From the NCBI RefSeq assembly GCF_022512515.1, contig NZ_JAKWBK010000001.1:1674001-1738000 (forward strand): a stretch of DNA of 64,000 nt, read 5' to 3'. The stretch is from Paraniabella hibiscisoli (lineage in GTDB: Bacteria; Bacteroidota; Bacteroidia; Chitinophagales; Chitinophagaceae). Below are positions 46,472 through 56,022 of the stretch, piece after piece (position 1 is the first letter of the stretch; each line of letters starts with the position of its first letter). Both the position numbers and the translations under genes were made by a program. The notes below the pieces were generated by a model. That model searched no databases and was not told the origin of the DNA. It saw nothing but the letters and a program-made list of their open reading frames with translations.

Positions 46472-47185
46472 ATGGAGCTTCCGTTTTTTAACTTCATCGA
46501 TACCTTAGATGACGACGAACGTAGTATACTTAAAACTGCCTTATCTCAAAAAATAGATCGTTATTTTGATTCGAACAATCATTTGCAGATAAATAGTGAA
46601 GACGAAAGAAACCAGTTTGATCAATTAGCAATGTCCCTCAAACGTCTAAGCGTTCATTCTAATATCATTCCCGCAGATGGAATTTTATATCAGGGTTTTC
46701 CGGCTTGGTTAAATGAAGAATTGTTACAAAAAGTAATTACCGAAGGAGAGGGCCGCCGCTTGGAACCTTTGGAACAAATTGATCATTTCCTTGGGTGTGG
46801 TGGTTTAATTGCCGACGAATTATCTGTATCTGCTGAGCTATTAATGTTTATACAAAATTTGGTCCCAGTAGTTGTAAGTCCTACTGGAATCGCTAGCTAT
46901 ATTTATTATGATCAAGAAGGGGCAGGAATTCGCCCACACGTCGACACTGATGTTTTTTCACTGAATTTAATTTTAATGCTGAAACATGAGGTAAGTTCCA
47001 GTTATATGCCCTCAGCGACCATCGTTTTTCCTGCATTTATGGAACCACAGTCTTTTAGGTTAAAAGTTGGAGAAGTATTAATAATGTACGGCGGCAACGT
47101 GATCCATACAAGATCCAGAATTGCTCCAGGGGAAATTGTCCATCTGCTTACAATTGGCTTTAATTTAAATATGAAATCCGCATGA
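46472..47185 (+). CDS. 2-oxoglutarate/Fe(II)-dependent oxygenase-like protein 1
   Basis: An intact 237-residue protein. The C-terminal half has the 2OG oxygenase double-stranded beta-helix pattern: YIYYDQEGAGIRPHVDTD (iron ligands His156 and Asp158), LNLILMLKHE, then GEVLIMYGGNVIHTRSRI with the distal His212 and a nearby Arg for 2OG. The N-terminal ~120 residues are helical and carry DTLDDDERSIL, a DDER motif shared with the repeat peptide and oxygenase 2. It starts 43 bp after the peptide stop and overlaps the next start by 4 bp (ATGA), so it is translated with oxygenase 2. Predicted to hydroxylate a peptide or protein; the substrate is inferred. Confidence 0.75.
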   Translation: MELPFFNFIDTLDDDERSILKTALSQKIDRYFDSNNHLQINSEDERNQFDQLAMSLKRLSVHSNIIPADGILYQGFPAWLNEELLQKVITEGEGRRLEPLEQIDHFLGCGGLIADELSVSAELLMFIQNLVPVVVSPTGIASYIYYDQEGAGIRPHVDTDVFSLNLILMLKHEVSSSYMPSATIVFPAFMEPQSFRLKVGEVLIMYGGNVIHTRSRIAPGEIVHLLTIGFNLNMKSA

Positions 47186-47924
47186 CAAAAGAGGAATTCT
47201 ATGCAGTTGCTACACCAGGAAAATTTAAATCTATCGCTGATCAACTGAATGATGACGAGCGAGATGTGTTTAAGTACAAAATATCCAAGCTTTGCGTGGA
47301 GCAGCTTGTCAATAACTTTGACATCGACTCAAATCCAACCGAAGTTGAGCGGCTAAATACTGCTTTAGAGTGCTTGTCAATTATTCATCCGTACAGTCAT
47401 CGTATTCCTGAGTATGGCCTTGCTTACAAAGGCCGCCCTGATTTCATGACCGACGAATTACTGTCAAAGCTTCAACAGGAGGCGACAAAATTCAGAGAAG
47501 AGGCGGTCATAAATCTGGAACAATTTATAACATGTGCGGAAACACTGGATAAAAGTTCGGTCGCTGAGACATTAGAAGACATGCAAGAACTGAACGATCT
47601 AGTTGAAAAGCATGCTGGAAAATGTCTGCCTAGTTTCATTTCAAACTATATTTATTACGATGAAATTGGCCATTGCAGTAAACCTCACGTTGATAATGGG
47701 TTTACGGCGGTGACTGTAATGATAGCTTTGAAACACGAGTCTAATTGCAATAATTTAAGTTCTTCTAGTGTTGCTTATTGGCCTAAAAAAATAGACTTGA
47801 TTACAAACTCAAGCCAGGAGAGCTTGCAATTTTCTTCGGGGCAGGCACTCTTCACGGGAGAACACCTGTTGGCGAAGCGGAGTGTGTACACTCTCTATTG
47901 TTAAGTTATAGGCCACAATTATGA
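47182..47924 (+). CDS. 2-oxoglutarate/Fe(II)-dependent oxygenase-like protein 2 (3' frameshift)
   Basis: Paralogue of the preceding gene: YIYYDEIGHCSKPHVDNG gives His169-x-Asp171, followed by VTVMIALKHE. Read literally it stops at 47904, lacking the distal His. Adding one T near 47850 gives ALFHGRTPVGEAE, VHSLLLSYRPQL and a stop at 47922-47924, restoring a distal His-x-Arg. The N-terminus carries IADQLNDDERDVF. Having two paralogues with an ATGA overlap suggests that they work in sequence or as a heterodimer on one substrate. Confidence 0.72.
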
Positions 47925-47933
47925 GGAAAGAAA

Positions 47934-48479
47934 ATGATGAAATATACACCTGAAAAGATTTTCACAAAAAATCTAATTCTAGAACCTATTAAAGTCAGTC
48001 ACGCCGCCTTGTTGTTCACGCAGCTGCAATCAGACAAGTTATATACATATATTCCCGTTAATCCCCCAGAAAGCATCGACAAGTTAGAAAATAAATACGA
48101 AAGATGGTCAAAGGGAGGATCGGATGACGGCAGAGAAATCTGGTTGAACTATGCAGTTTATCATCGATCGATCGATAGTTATGTAGGAACTCTACAGGCT
48201 ACTATTCAAAAGCAAGGTAATACTTATATAGCCTACGAAGTATTCCCTCATTTTTGGCGTCAAGGCATAGCTAAAGAAGCATGTCAGAGTTTAATTGACT
48301 ACTTATTTAAAGAATTCAAATTGAAGAGAGTCATGGCGCATGTTGATACTCGAAATATCGCATCGCAGAAATTACTTCAGTCATTAGGATTTAGCTTAGA
48401 ACAAACATTAATAAATGCAGATGAGTTTAAGGGCTCGAAGAGTGATGAGTTTGTATACGCTTTAGCGAGCCACAAATGA
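47934..48479 (+). CDS. GNAT acetyltransferase, RimJ/RimL-like
   Basis: An intact 181-residue protein (start 47934 or the next Met at 47937). It has the GNAT fold: LILEPIKVSHAALLFTQL, YVGTLQATI, the acetyl-CoA loop region YEVFPHFWRQGIAKEACQSL (R-Q-G-I-A) and DTRNIASQKLLQSLGF. RimJ/RimL relatives acetylate protein N-termini, while other members modify antibiotics or small peptides. It is the last gene of the peptide-oxygenase operon, 9 bp after oxygenase 2, and could acetylate the same product or give self-immunity. Confidence 0.85.
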   Translation: MMKYTPEKIFTKNLILEPIKVSHAALLFTQLQSDKLYTYIPVNPPESIDKLENKYERWSKGGSDDGREIWLNYAVYHRSIDSYVGTLQATIQKQGNTYIAYEVFPHFWRQGIAKEACQSLIDYLFKEFKLKRVMAHVDTRNIASQKLLQSLGFSLEQTLINADEFKGSKSDEFVYALASHK

Positions 48480-48644
48480 AGATAATCACCAATTACCCAT
48501 ATTTCTGAATTGCTGGAATGATGAATTAGGCCGGTCGCAAGCAGACATATGAAATATCTTTGTTTAGATCGCAAAAGAATCACGGCCAATATTGGACGAA
48601 AACTTTTGCCGGATAAAGATTAGCGGCCTTTTCTCTAAAAGAAC

Positions 48645-48670
48645 AAATGGGTTCAGAAATGAACCCATTT
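48645..48670. terminator. Terminator beside tRNA-end-like copy C
   Basis: A perfect 11-bp stem (AAATGGGTTCA with TGAACCCATTT) with a 4-base loop, followed by TGTCATGAC and then copy C. Confidence 0.75.
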
Positions 48671-48680
48671 TGTCATGACC

Positions 48681-48724
48681 GCTCCCTAACTGGACTATTA
48701 TTGAACCAAATAACACAGGATTTG
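48681..48724 (-). repeat. tRNA-3'-end-like sequence, copy C (possible att site, right edge of island I)
   Basis: GCTCCCTAACTGGACTATTA leads into TTGAACCAAATAACACAGGA, the same order as copy B. The tRNA-like half is more eroded here (CCCTAACTGG for CCCCCTGCTGG). Confidence 0.5.
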
Positions 48725-48783
48725 CAAGGAATTGCCCAGTTATCTTCATTGCGAGTATTGGACTAAAAGATAACTTTTGACTG

Positions 48784-49527
48784 CTAATTACGATTTCCGT
48801 AAGTGTATTGGTAAGCTTCTTTGTATATCTTGATTGTATTACTATAGAACTGGTTGAGCTTTTTTTCTCTCAATTTCGGTTTTATTGAACCGAATATATG
48901 GTCTATGTCTTCTTCATTATTCACTGCCATGCTCAGATTCACGATAAGGCAAAGTATGGAGCCGTTTGAAGTGGGAGCGAATTTGGGATAGAACAAAGGC
49001 ACTGAGTCAGAATCAAATACTCTGATGGAATCCATAGATTCTAGCGTTTGTTCCGTGTGCTTTTCTGCTACCCCATAAAATTGTAATGAGTCAGCAATAG
49101 AGTAGGCTTCATTAACAGGTTCCCCGAAAAATGCACGATCTTCTAAATCGGCAGTAATCATTCCTGTTGATAGGCCGCCACGTATACCTACACCCAAGTC
49201 GAGTAAACTCATTTGAAGTCTCATAATTGAGCCGATAAAATGCAATGTTGCGCCCTGGCTTAAATCTTTTGAGATGAGAATAATTGAATCAGCACAAATA
49301 AGCCCTTTAACAACAGAACCTCTAATATCTTCATGTTCTTCGTCATCCTGTATTACTCTTATTGCTACTGGTTTTTCAATGTCTTTAATAATTGATATAA
49401 CATTGGCCATCAATTCTAGATGCGCAGACAAATCGCTTGTTATCCGATTTTTAAAATAGGATAACTTCATAACGGTGATCATTCTTTCCGCCGTTATGGG
49501 CCAGTTGTTTGTTTTGGTTGTTGCCAT
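48784..49527 (-). CDS. Nucleotidyl-cyclase-fold protein, apparently degenerate
   Basis: 247 residues. The middle matches cyclase-like proteins found in accessory islands: CADSIILIS (the second metal-site strand), then LGVGIRGGLSTGMITAD and FFGEPVNEAYSIADSL. The usual first strand with the LDILGF-type Asp is not visible at the N-terminus, so the metal site looks incomplete. It may be truncated at its start or be a non-catalytic relative. Active relatives include Pycsar cyclases, but I cannot claim that function. Its partner gene is not evident. Confidence 0.55.
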   Translation of the reverse strand: MATTKTNNWPITAERMITVMKLSYFKNRITSDLSAHLELMANVISIIKDIEKPVAIRVIQDDEEHEDIRGSVVKGLICADSIILISKDLSQGATLHFIGSIMRLQMSLLDLGVGIRGGLSTGMITADLEDRAFFGEPVNEAYSIADSLQFYGVAEKHTEQTLESMDSIRVFDSDSVPLFYPKFAPTSNGSILCLIVNLSMAVNNEEDIDHIFGSIKPKLREKKLNQFYSNTIKIYKEAYQYTYGNRN

Positions 49528-49776
49528 CTAGTAGTGTCGATAATGAATTATTTATTTTGAAACGTCTTCGTATACAAGAGTTTTAAATATAATATTGACC
49601 AAGCCTCGAGTTAGTAAGTCGTCTTTTTAAACCCTGGATAGTAGACCGCTTCGGTCATGATCTCTTCAAAGCAAGTGATACTCAAAAATACCCAATGTTA
49701 TAATATCAAAAACGGGGAAATTCCCGGCTCTAGGTTATGATCATTCGTACCGCAGTTTAAAAAAGTGGGTGTTATT

Positions 49777-52493
49777 TTACTCACTTGCAGTTCTTCGAAT
49801 CTCCGCTAATGATAGAACTGCGTTATAAATATCTGTTCTAGACACCTGAAGTCTAAATGCTTCAATTACTGCGTCATCAAACGCTATTCGATCACTTTGT
49901 TCTAACTCATCAGCAATTGGCAAAATGCCTCTCTGTGTTAATGGAAGAAAGGCAGCCTTGATTTGATCAACCTGATCCGCGTTAAGTTGGTTGGCATCAA
50001 GTATGTGCATATAATTCTCTATGCGATCTTTATTGAGATCGAGTGCTCCTAAACCTCTCCCAAAGCCCATGCCTTCAATCATGAACATAGAAATTGCAGT
50101 GTTTAATAGTGCGTGGTGAAGATCGATATCCACTTGTTCATCCCTTGGTTTCAGAGTTACAAGCCGTTGATCTGCAAAAGATGGTGGATTTACTCTTCCT
50201 ACGAATAAGCGGTCTCCATAGTTTATAAACATCACTAAATCGGCCAAACTATCGGTGTTCATCTCATACCAATGAAGATTGTTTTTCGAAAGTTTCTGTA
50301 TATTCTCTGCGGTAGAAAAACGTTGTATCCAGCTTAATGCTCCTTGATGCCCTAGCGATTGCAGCTCTTCTTCTGTCCGGGAACAAGAAAACGCCTCACG
50401 AGAAGGGGTCATGCTTAAGGTTCTAAATTCTGTAGGACTTTTAGCCAACGGTCGTAAATATTCTGCTTCGATATTGTGACCAGTTTGCGGATAAAAAATT
50501 CATTCATACCTCTTCTTTCGCCACGTCTAATTTCAAATACAGTATTTAGGGAAATTAATGGAAGTTGCAGAACCCAGTCGCAATTTACGAATTGAGCATT
50601 TCCGCCAAGACCGAGGGTGCGGAAAGATGTCATGTTAGTTTGGCTTACCGTCCTAATAGTCATTGTATCGCTTGCCGTATCACCTAATTCTATTTGAGCG
50701 GCAGCAAGTCTCACAATTTCTTCATCTTCCATTTCTTCTAAAGGGCAGGTCAACACAACAAACTTAATATCTCCACTCGGCTGGGCTGGATCGTCCTTCT
50801 TATCCATGATAAGAATATTCGTTATAACATCGCTATTTCTAAACCATCTCCCTGCGCCGGACGTTATAACGCATTTTAAATCATAGTAAGTAGCCAGCTC
50901 GGTGTAAAAGTCATCGCCCCAATCTGTTCCTAACCATGAGTTCGTTATGATTATACCTAGTCGGCCACCGCCCCCTAGTAATGGGTAAAGAGAAAAGGGA
51001 AGGTATGCAGCAACATCAGCTCTGCCAGTGAAACTTCTTCCGGCCAGCATTGTAGAATAAACATTATCCAAAGCATTTCCAAACTGACTTCGTCCGGCTT
51101 GCGCAACAAATGGTAAATTGCTGGTTATCGCTTGAAACGTGCCGAGACGTTCAGAAAACACGGTACCTGTTGATGGATTTCTAAAATCTATGTTTGTTGT
51201 AGGGGTAAGGCTGAAAGCATCTTGCTTGAATATCCTTATAGGCATATGCATTAGACTGGGATTTGCTAAAGCAAAAGTTGCGATTTGGACAGCCTGTGGG
51301 TCCTGATCAGAAGCATAGACTGTTGCTGAGGCTTGCTCTGGATTGACTCCCGCAGCAAGTTTATTTTCCAAGGCAGCACGGGCTATAGTTCCGCTTCCGC
51401 AACAAGGGTCTAATATTCTATCGCTTTCCAAATCCCGCATACATATATTTACAAGTAATCTTGCCAGCTCTATCGGCGTGGGATATTGGCCTCGTAGCTT
51501 CCTTGTTGCTACTTCAACCGTAGCTTCAAGAATACCTGAAAGTTGAGCTTGATCGACTGATCCAATCCTTAAATCGGAAAGAAGATGGTTAAACTGTTTA
51601 AGATGATCCCAAGCTTTGGCCGGTATAAATGATAAACCAAGGCTATCGGAAAATATTGTCCAAAAGTTGCAGGCGTCTGAAAGTTGTGAGAACAGGGCTA
51701 ACGCTTGGGAAGGCGTGGTTTCATCATTTATGGATGAAATCGTCTGAGCTCGCATGTCCCTTTCTCTCAGAATATGAGCGAAAAGAAACTTTCCAATCCA
51801 ATTGGAAATGACTGCTTGTGCAAGAACCTGTTCTTTTGTTCCTTTGCCGTATTCTGCGCTGTAACGATCCCACCAAACTGTAAGTTCATTTCTGAACCCT
51901 GCATCCCTAACAGCGGCTCTTCGTATTGCCTCAGACGTTTCGCCAGCATTTTCCATTATTAGGCCGGTGATTCCACCGCTGCGATAAGCCTCTATGAACT
52001 GTCTTCCTTCTAAATCACCTCGGTCGAATTGGTCATTTAAGTAGCTTATTATGTCGGCGGCGAGAGTTTCCCATCGTCTCCGATAGGTACTTACTGCTGT
52101 ACGCGTTGTAATATCTGCTAAATCATTCCATGTTCGTTGAACTACATAATTTCCCTCTGTATTACGAACATAAAGTATCGCATTGCTGACATTCCAAAGT
52201 AAAAAGCTATCAAGACCTAATGCTCTTGCCTTCGTCTCGGCATTACTCCGAAATTCAAAATCATCAATTCGTGTGTCAGGCATTTTCAGCTCCCATCCTT
52301 GCAGAATGCGAGCTGTTTCTCTGTCACCGAATAAAAGTACGTCGGGGAATAATGCTCCGCCGTCAGTGCGAATGGTTTGTTCGCCACCTGCGTCTTTGAT
52401 TGAACGATTATTCTGCGAAACAATTGTTTTGACATGACCGATCAGGTCAATAGCCCAAGACCGCTCATTATAAGCGGCTATAGATTTACTCAT
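49777..52493 (-). CDS. Type IIG-like restriction enzyme: PD-(D/E)xK nuclease fused to N6-adenine methyltransferase and specificity domain
   Basis: The two frames join by adding one A near 50430 (DRWLKSPTEFRTLSM), giving ~905 aa. The N-terminus carries FPDVLLFGD and LQGWELKMPD, a PD...ExK nuclease pattern (~48-75). Class I methyltransferase motifs follow: DPCCGSGT at ~360 for AdoMet and SNLPF at ~460 as the catalytic NPPY-type motif, with Leu in the second position. The C-terminal part (AFSCSRTEEELQSLGHQGA, then EMNTDSLADLVMF) resembles an Eco57I-like target-recognition end. It overlaps the upstream methyltransferase by 4 bp, so both make one R-M operon. Confidence 0.78.
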
Positions 52494-53392
52494 ATGGGAA
52501 GTTTGGTATCGGCAGAGATTAGAGCATTGACATCCACCATTCCCCGTTTGTTTTTTTGACCGTTTTTAGCTGCGGGGTGTAATTCCGAAAATAGAGGAGG
52601 GGCAGGCTGCCGATTTTTAAAAGCCTGTTCCACTTCGATTAGTCTTTCTTTGGCGACGCCTATATAATCGATTTGTTTTTCTTTAAACAAATGAACTTCT
52701 TCATTTTTCTCTATACCAATGAAACGTCTTTGCTCTAATGCGGCTGATACTAAAAAGCTCCCGCTTCCAAACGCATTATCCAACACTACATCGCCTTCAT
52801 TAGTAAACATGCGAATAAGATAACGACCCAAAGCAACCGGCTTTTGAGTAGGATGCCACACTCGACCACCAGTTTCACTCTCAGCAGTTTTACAATAAAG
52901 TGTATCTGTTGGGTATCTTTCGCCCTCGCTCTTAACTTGTACTGGTTTAAAATCGCCGTAACTACCAGTATACTGTGCTTTTCTAATTCCTTTGTTGTAG
53001 GGCTCGCCAGGTGACATCACAGGTGTGTAATTCGGTTGACTCCCATAAAATATACAGATGTCTTCATGTTGACGAAGAGGCTGTCTTCTAGCATTTAGGA
53101 AATTGGTTGGTTTGCTTTTTATCCAAACAAATTTGTATCGAAACCATTCCTCATTACTCAGAATAAGTTTTGCTGTAAAAATTCCCTGTGAAGACAGCGC
53201 AATGACGCCTTTAGGTTTGATGACACGCTTGTATTCTTTCCAAAGTTCTTCAAGGGGAATTACGCTATCCCATTTATTTTGGGTTGTACCGTAGGGCAAA
53301 TCACATAGGATCATATCAACGGACTGATCGTCTATCCGTTTCATGACGTCTAGGCAATCCCCCTGATAAATATTTCCACCCAAGTACTCCAT
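52490..53392 (-). CDS. DNA methyltransferase (beta class, N4-cytosine or N6-adenine)
   Basis: An intact 300-residue enzyme. The catalytic motif comes first (ILCDLPYGTTQNKW, a D-L-P-Y variant of DPPY) and the AdoMet motif near the C-terminus (VVLDNAFGSGSFLVSA), the permuted beta-class order. A conserved WHPTQKP lies between. It is the first gene of the R-M operon and overlaps the nuclease-methyltransferase start (ATGA-type overlap, 52490-52493). It presumably protects the host or methylates the second strand of the same site. Confidence 0.88.
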   Translation of the reverse strand: MEYLGGNIYQGDCLDVMKRIDDQSVDMILCDLPYGTTQNKWDSVIPLEELWKEYKRVIKPKGVIALSSQGIFTAKLILSNEEWFRYKFVWIKSKPTNFLNARRQPLRQHEDICIFYGSQPNYTPVMSPGEPYNKGIRKAQYTGSYGDFKPVQVKSEGERYPTDTLYCKTAESETGGRVWHPTQKPVALGRYLIRMFTNEGDVVLDNAFGSGSFLVSAALEQRRFIGIEKNEEVHLFKEKQIDYIGVAKERLIEVEQAFKNRQPAPPLFSELHPAAKNGQKNKRGMVDVNALISADTKLPI

Positions 53393-53642
53393 TTAGGATA
53401 ATGCTGAATTTTATGGTTTTGAGCTTATTAACCGACGATCAGATGAAGCGTAATCCATAAGGAACGCGGATAAATATTAGCGAAGATATCGAATTCGCTT
53501 CTAGAAATCCTAAAAAATTTAGTTTTTTGCCGTCGAATAAGCTACTGATGTCAAATATAAAGCAACCGTAACTAACTCTAATCACCATGAAAGATTTAAA
53601 TTACATTTTTCTAAATTTGGCATTACACAGAAATTTAATGAT

Positions 53643-53939
53643 ATGAGTGATGAGTCTTTCGCAAAAACAAATGTCACGATCAAGATGCTTTTGGAAAGCA
53701 AAGTTTTACGATCAGGTACTGAAATATTTTGTCCAAATTCGACAGTAAAAGGATTTATTAACCACGACGGTTCGGTATCAGTAATAATTGGAAATCAAGA
53801 AAAGAACTTTGAATCTTTAAGCGGCGCAGCAAAATATATTGAAGGTAGAAGTATCAATGGCTGGATTTATTGGCGAACTAATACTGAGAACGGGCAAGTA
53901 GCACTCAGTGATTTTCGAGATGCTTATTTAAATCTTTAA
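53643..53939 (+). CDS. Stand-alone RAMA-domain protein
   Basis: 98 residues, intact. The motif run SGAAKYIEGRSINGWIYW followed by LSDFRDAYL fits the RAMA domain (restriction enzyme and adenine methylase associated), thought to read modified DNA. It is usually fused to a nuclease or other effector; here it is alone, divergent from the R-M operon and convergent with the CoiA-like gene. It might act with either. Confidence 0.7.
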   Translation: MSDESFAKTNVTIKMLLESKVLRSGTEIFCPNSTVKGFINHDGSVSVIIGNQEKNFESLSGAAKYIEGRSINGWIYWRTNTENGQVALSDFRDAYLNL

Positions 53940-53971
53940 AAAAGAGGATGATCATATTAGTGCCTATCACA

Positions 53972-54760
53972 TTAAAACCGGCGCCTATTGTTGGGCAATC
54001 GCCTCTTAAAATTCATTTGAGCGCTGTCATGTCTTATATTATGAGCTTCAATTTCTTGATTGACCTGTCTTATGTTGTTCAATGTTTGTGTAGCCCATAT
54101 GAGCCATTGCCCGTCGGTAGTTACTTTAACAAATTGTTCACGAGCGAGCAGAGCAACTATAGCATACCTTCCTAAGCGGATCGGGAATAGGCAATAGAGG
54201 GAGTTTTTCAACTGATTATCCGCTTCTGAATTTGTACCAAGAAAATCGAAAACAACAGGAACCTTACTAGTAATCCATGCCGGAGGAAAACATTCCTCTA
54301 CGAAGTCAATTTTAAAAACACCTTGGCTGATTTGCTGAAAGCGTTCCGCTTGCTTAGCAAAACGGGGGAAATCTCGCTTTAATCTAGTACCATCGACAAT
54401 CCAGACGAGATTTTGATAAAAGGCTTCGCGTGCTAATTGTTCGTTTGGGTCGATGTGCGAATGCTGAAATTCAAGCGTAATGCCTTTGTCTGTGTAAATG
54501 TCCGCTCTATGTGGTTCATTTGTATTCTTATCAATAAAAGAAACTTCTCTAAATTCTTCAGGAAAGTGATTCTTCCATTTGCGATGCCATTCCGTTTCAG
54601 GTTCCCACCAACGATCACAGTCTTTAATTATTTTGTGCGCCCAATGATGCAGCTTAATGTTACCGCATTTGGCAATAACTTCACTTTTGCACTGTTCACA
54701 GATACCTTTCTCTCCCTTTAGAGCTTGAGATCGTTGACCGTTTACTAATGCGTATTGCAT
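53972..54760 (-). CDS. CoiA-like nuclease protein
   Basis: 262 residues, intact. The N-terminal zinc-ribbon-like part has CEQCKSEVIAKCGNIKLHHWAH. The core follows competence protein CoiA: ETEWHRKWKNHFP, HRADIYTDKGITLEFQHS (the D...ExQ nuclease-like site), NEQLAREAFYQNLVWIVDG. CoiA family members act on DNA in transformation, and many sit in defence islands. No competence genes are nearby, so a defence role beside the TIR and R-M genes is more likely. Confidence 0.75.
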   Translation of the reverse strand: MQYALVNGQRSQALKGEKGICEQCKSEVIAKCGNIKLHHWAHKIIKDCDRWWEPETEWHRKWKNHFPEEFREVSFIDKNTNEPHRADIYTDKGITLEFQHSHIDPNEQLAREAFYQNLVWIVDGTRLKRDFPRFAKQAERFQQISQGVFKIDFVEECFPPAWITSKVPVVFDFLGTNSEADNQLKNSLYCLFPIRLGRYAIVALLAREQFVKVTTDGQWLIWATQTLNNIRQVNQEIEAHNIRHDSAQMNFKRRLPNNRRRF

Positions 54761-54816
54761 CGAAAAACCTTTTATAAGTGAAGACTGTAAATCCTCAACT
54801 TAATGAACATTATTTT

Positions 54817-56010
54817 TTAAATGGCTATTAAATTAACTCGTTCCTGAATAAACCCAGCAATCTTATCAGGCGAGAATTTACGAGCATCGACATACCCATC
54901 TGTTTTAAAAACTCCGTCAACGGCTCCGTCGTCAGTTCGGATAAACATCACACGGTTATTTTCTCGTTCCATAATGATTTCTCTGATTGCTCTAAACTCA
55001 ATTCCACACCAATCTTTTTTCTGATAATCTGAACTAAGAAAAACCACATCTAATTTTGCTCGTTTGTAAATTCCCTGAAGTAAAATATCCAATGATGGTT
55101 GTGCGAGTTGTGAGACATAGTTATTATCATAAAAATATCTGTTCGGACCAAGTGATCGTTCTAACTCGGTCACAATTTCTTCTACAAGAGGTCGAGATTC
55201 ACCAGGGAAAGAAAGCGCCACGTCAAATACATGATTAGAAACATCTACGGCATTCACAATGTCTCGCATGTTTGAAGGTATTTTTATGCCCTTTGCGTGT
55301 AACTCTTTTAGCAAGTTCACATCTTTGAGTGCCCAGTGCGTTCTATTCAATTCAAGTTTTCCGATATCTAGGTCAAAAGACATTTCGTTTAATTTTTCAA
55401 ATGTCAGGAACTCCTCAATTGTCCTGATATCATATTCGACTTTAACTTTGTCACGCCGAACTTTAATGTCGCGCACATAGCCAAATTTTGGTGACTGTTT
55501 ACAAGATGCCTCATAAGCGAAAATCGATGGCAAACGTTTCAGTTCACTAATTGATGCTGGATCAAATGCACCGAATTTTCTTGTCAATTCGGGATCGGTA
55601 TATTCACGAATACAGCGAGGTAATTCAATTTCAAAAGGTTCTCCATTCCATTCTTCTGAATCACCTGACACAAACAAATTAAACAAGGGGCCGTGGGATG
55701 GTGTTTCGGTCAAGCTCAGCAAACCTTGTAACGTAAGCGTATCTGTGAAAATTAGATCGAAAAGACTTTTTAACTGAGGCCAAAGTTGGTCATAAGGGTT
55801 TGGAAGTTTTTCCGTATCATAAATAGGAAGTGAATTGTCACCTGTAAGTTTCTCATACAGAAGTGCCAATTGGGAATATTTGCGAGTAAAATTATTTACG
55901 CCTGTCCATTTTGCATGATCTGGCGTTGTACCATTAATTACCACTTCCATGGCTTGTCGTAGAGCAGATACTTGTATAGACAGCTTAGCTAAAGATATTT
56001 CATTCTTCAT
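54817..56010 (-). CDS. TIR-domain protein with unknown N-terminal domain
   Basis: 397 residues, intact. The C-terminal ~140 residues are a TIR domain: VFDVALSFPGESRPLVEEIV, VVFLSSDYQKKDWCGIEFRA (the Glu after WC is the expected NADase residue) and the ending DKIAGFIQERV. The N-terminal ~255 residues have no family I recognise; PSIFAYEASCK and KFGYVRDIKVRRDKVKVEYD may form a sensor domain. Bacterial TIR proteins cleave NAD+ or make signal nucleotides in phage defence. The duplicated small protein at 56023 lies 12 bp upstream on the same strand and may be its partner. Confidence 0.82.
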   Translation of the reverse strand: MKNEISLAKLSIQVSALRQAMEVVINGTTPDHAKWTGVNNFTRKYSQLALLYEKLTGDNSLPIYDTEKLPNPYDQLWPQLKSLFDLIFTDTLTLQGLLSLTETPSHGPLFNLFVSGDSEEWNGEPFEIELPRCIREYTDPELTRKFGAFDPASISELKRLPSIFAYEASCKQSPKFGYVRDIKVRRDKVKVEYDIRTIEEFLTFEKLNEMSFDLDIGKLELNRTHWALKDVNLLKELHAKGIKIPSNMRDIVNAVDVSNHVFDVALSFPGESRPLVEEIVTELERSLGPNRYFYDNNYVSQLAQPSLDILLQGIYKRAKLDVVFLSSDYQKKDWCGIEFRAIREIIMERENNRVMFIRTDDGAVDGVFKTDGYVDARKFSPDKIAGFIQERVNLIAI

Positions 56011-56022
56011 GACTAATTATAC

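Noticed and set aside
48784..49527. A Pycsar or CBASS cyclase with its effector
   Set aside because: The first metal-site strand is missing and no effector gene (CAP- or membrane-type) lies next to it.
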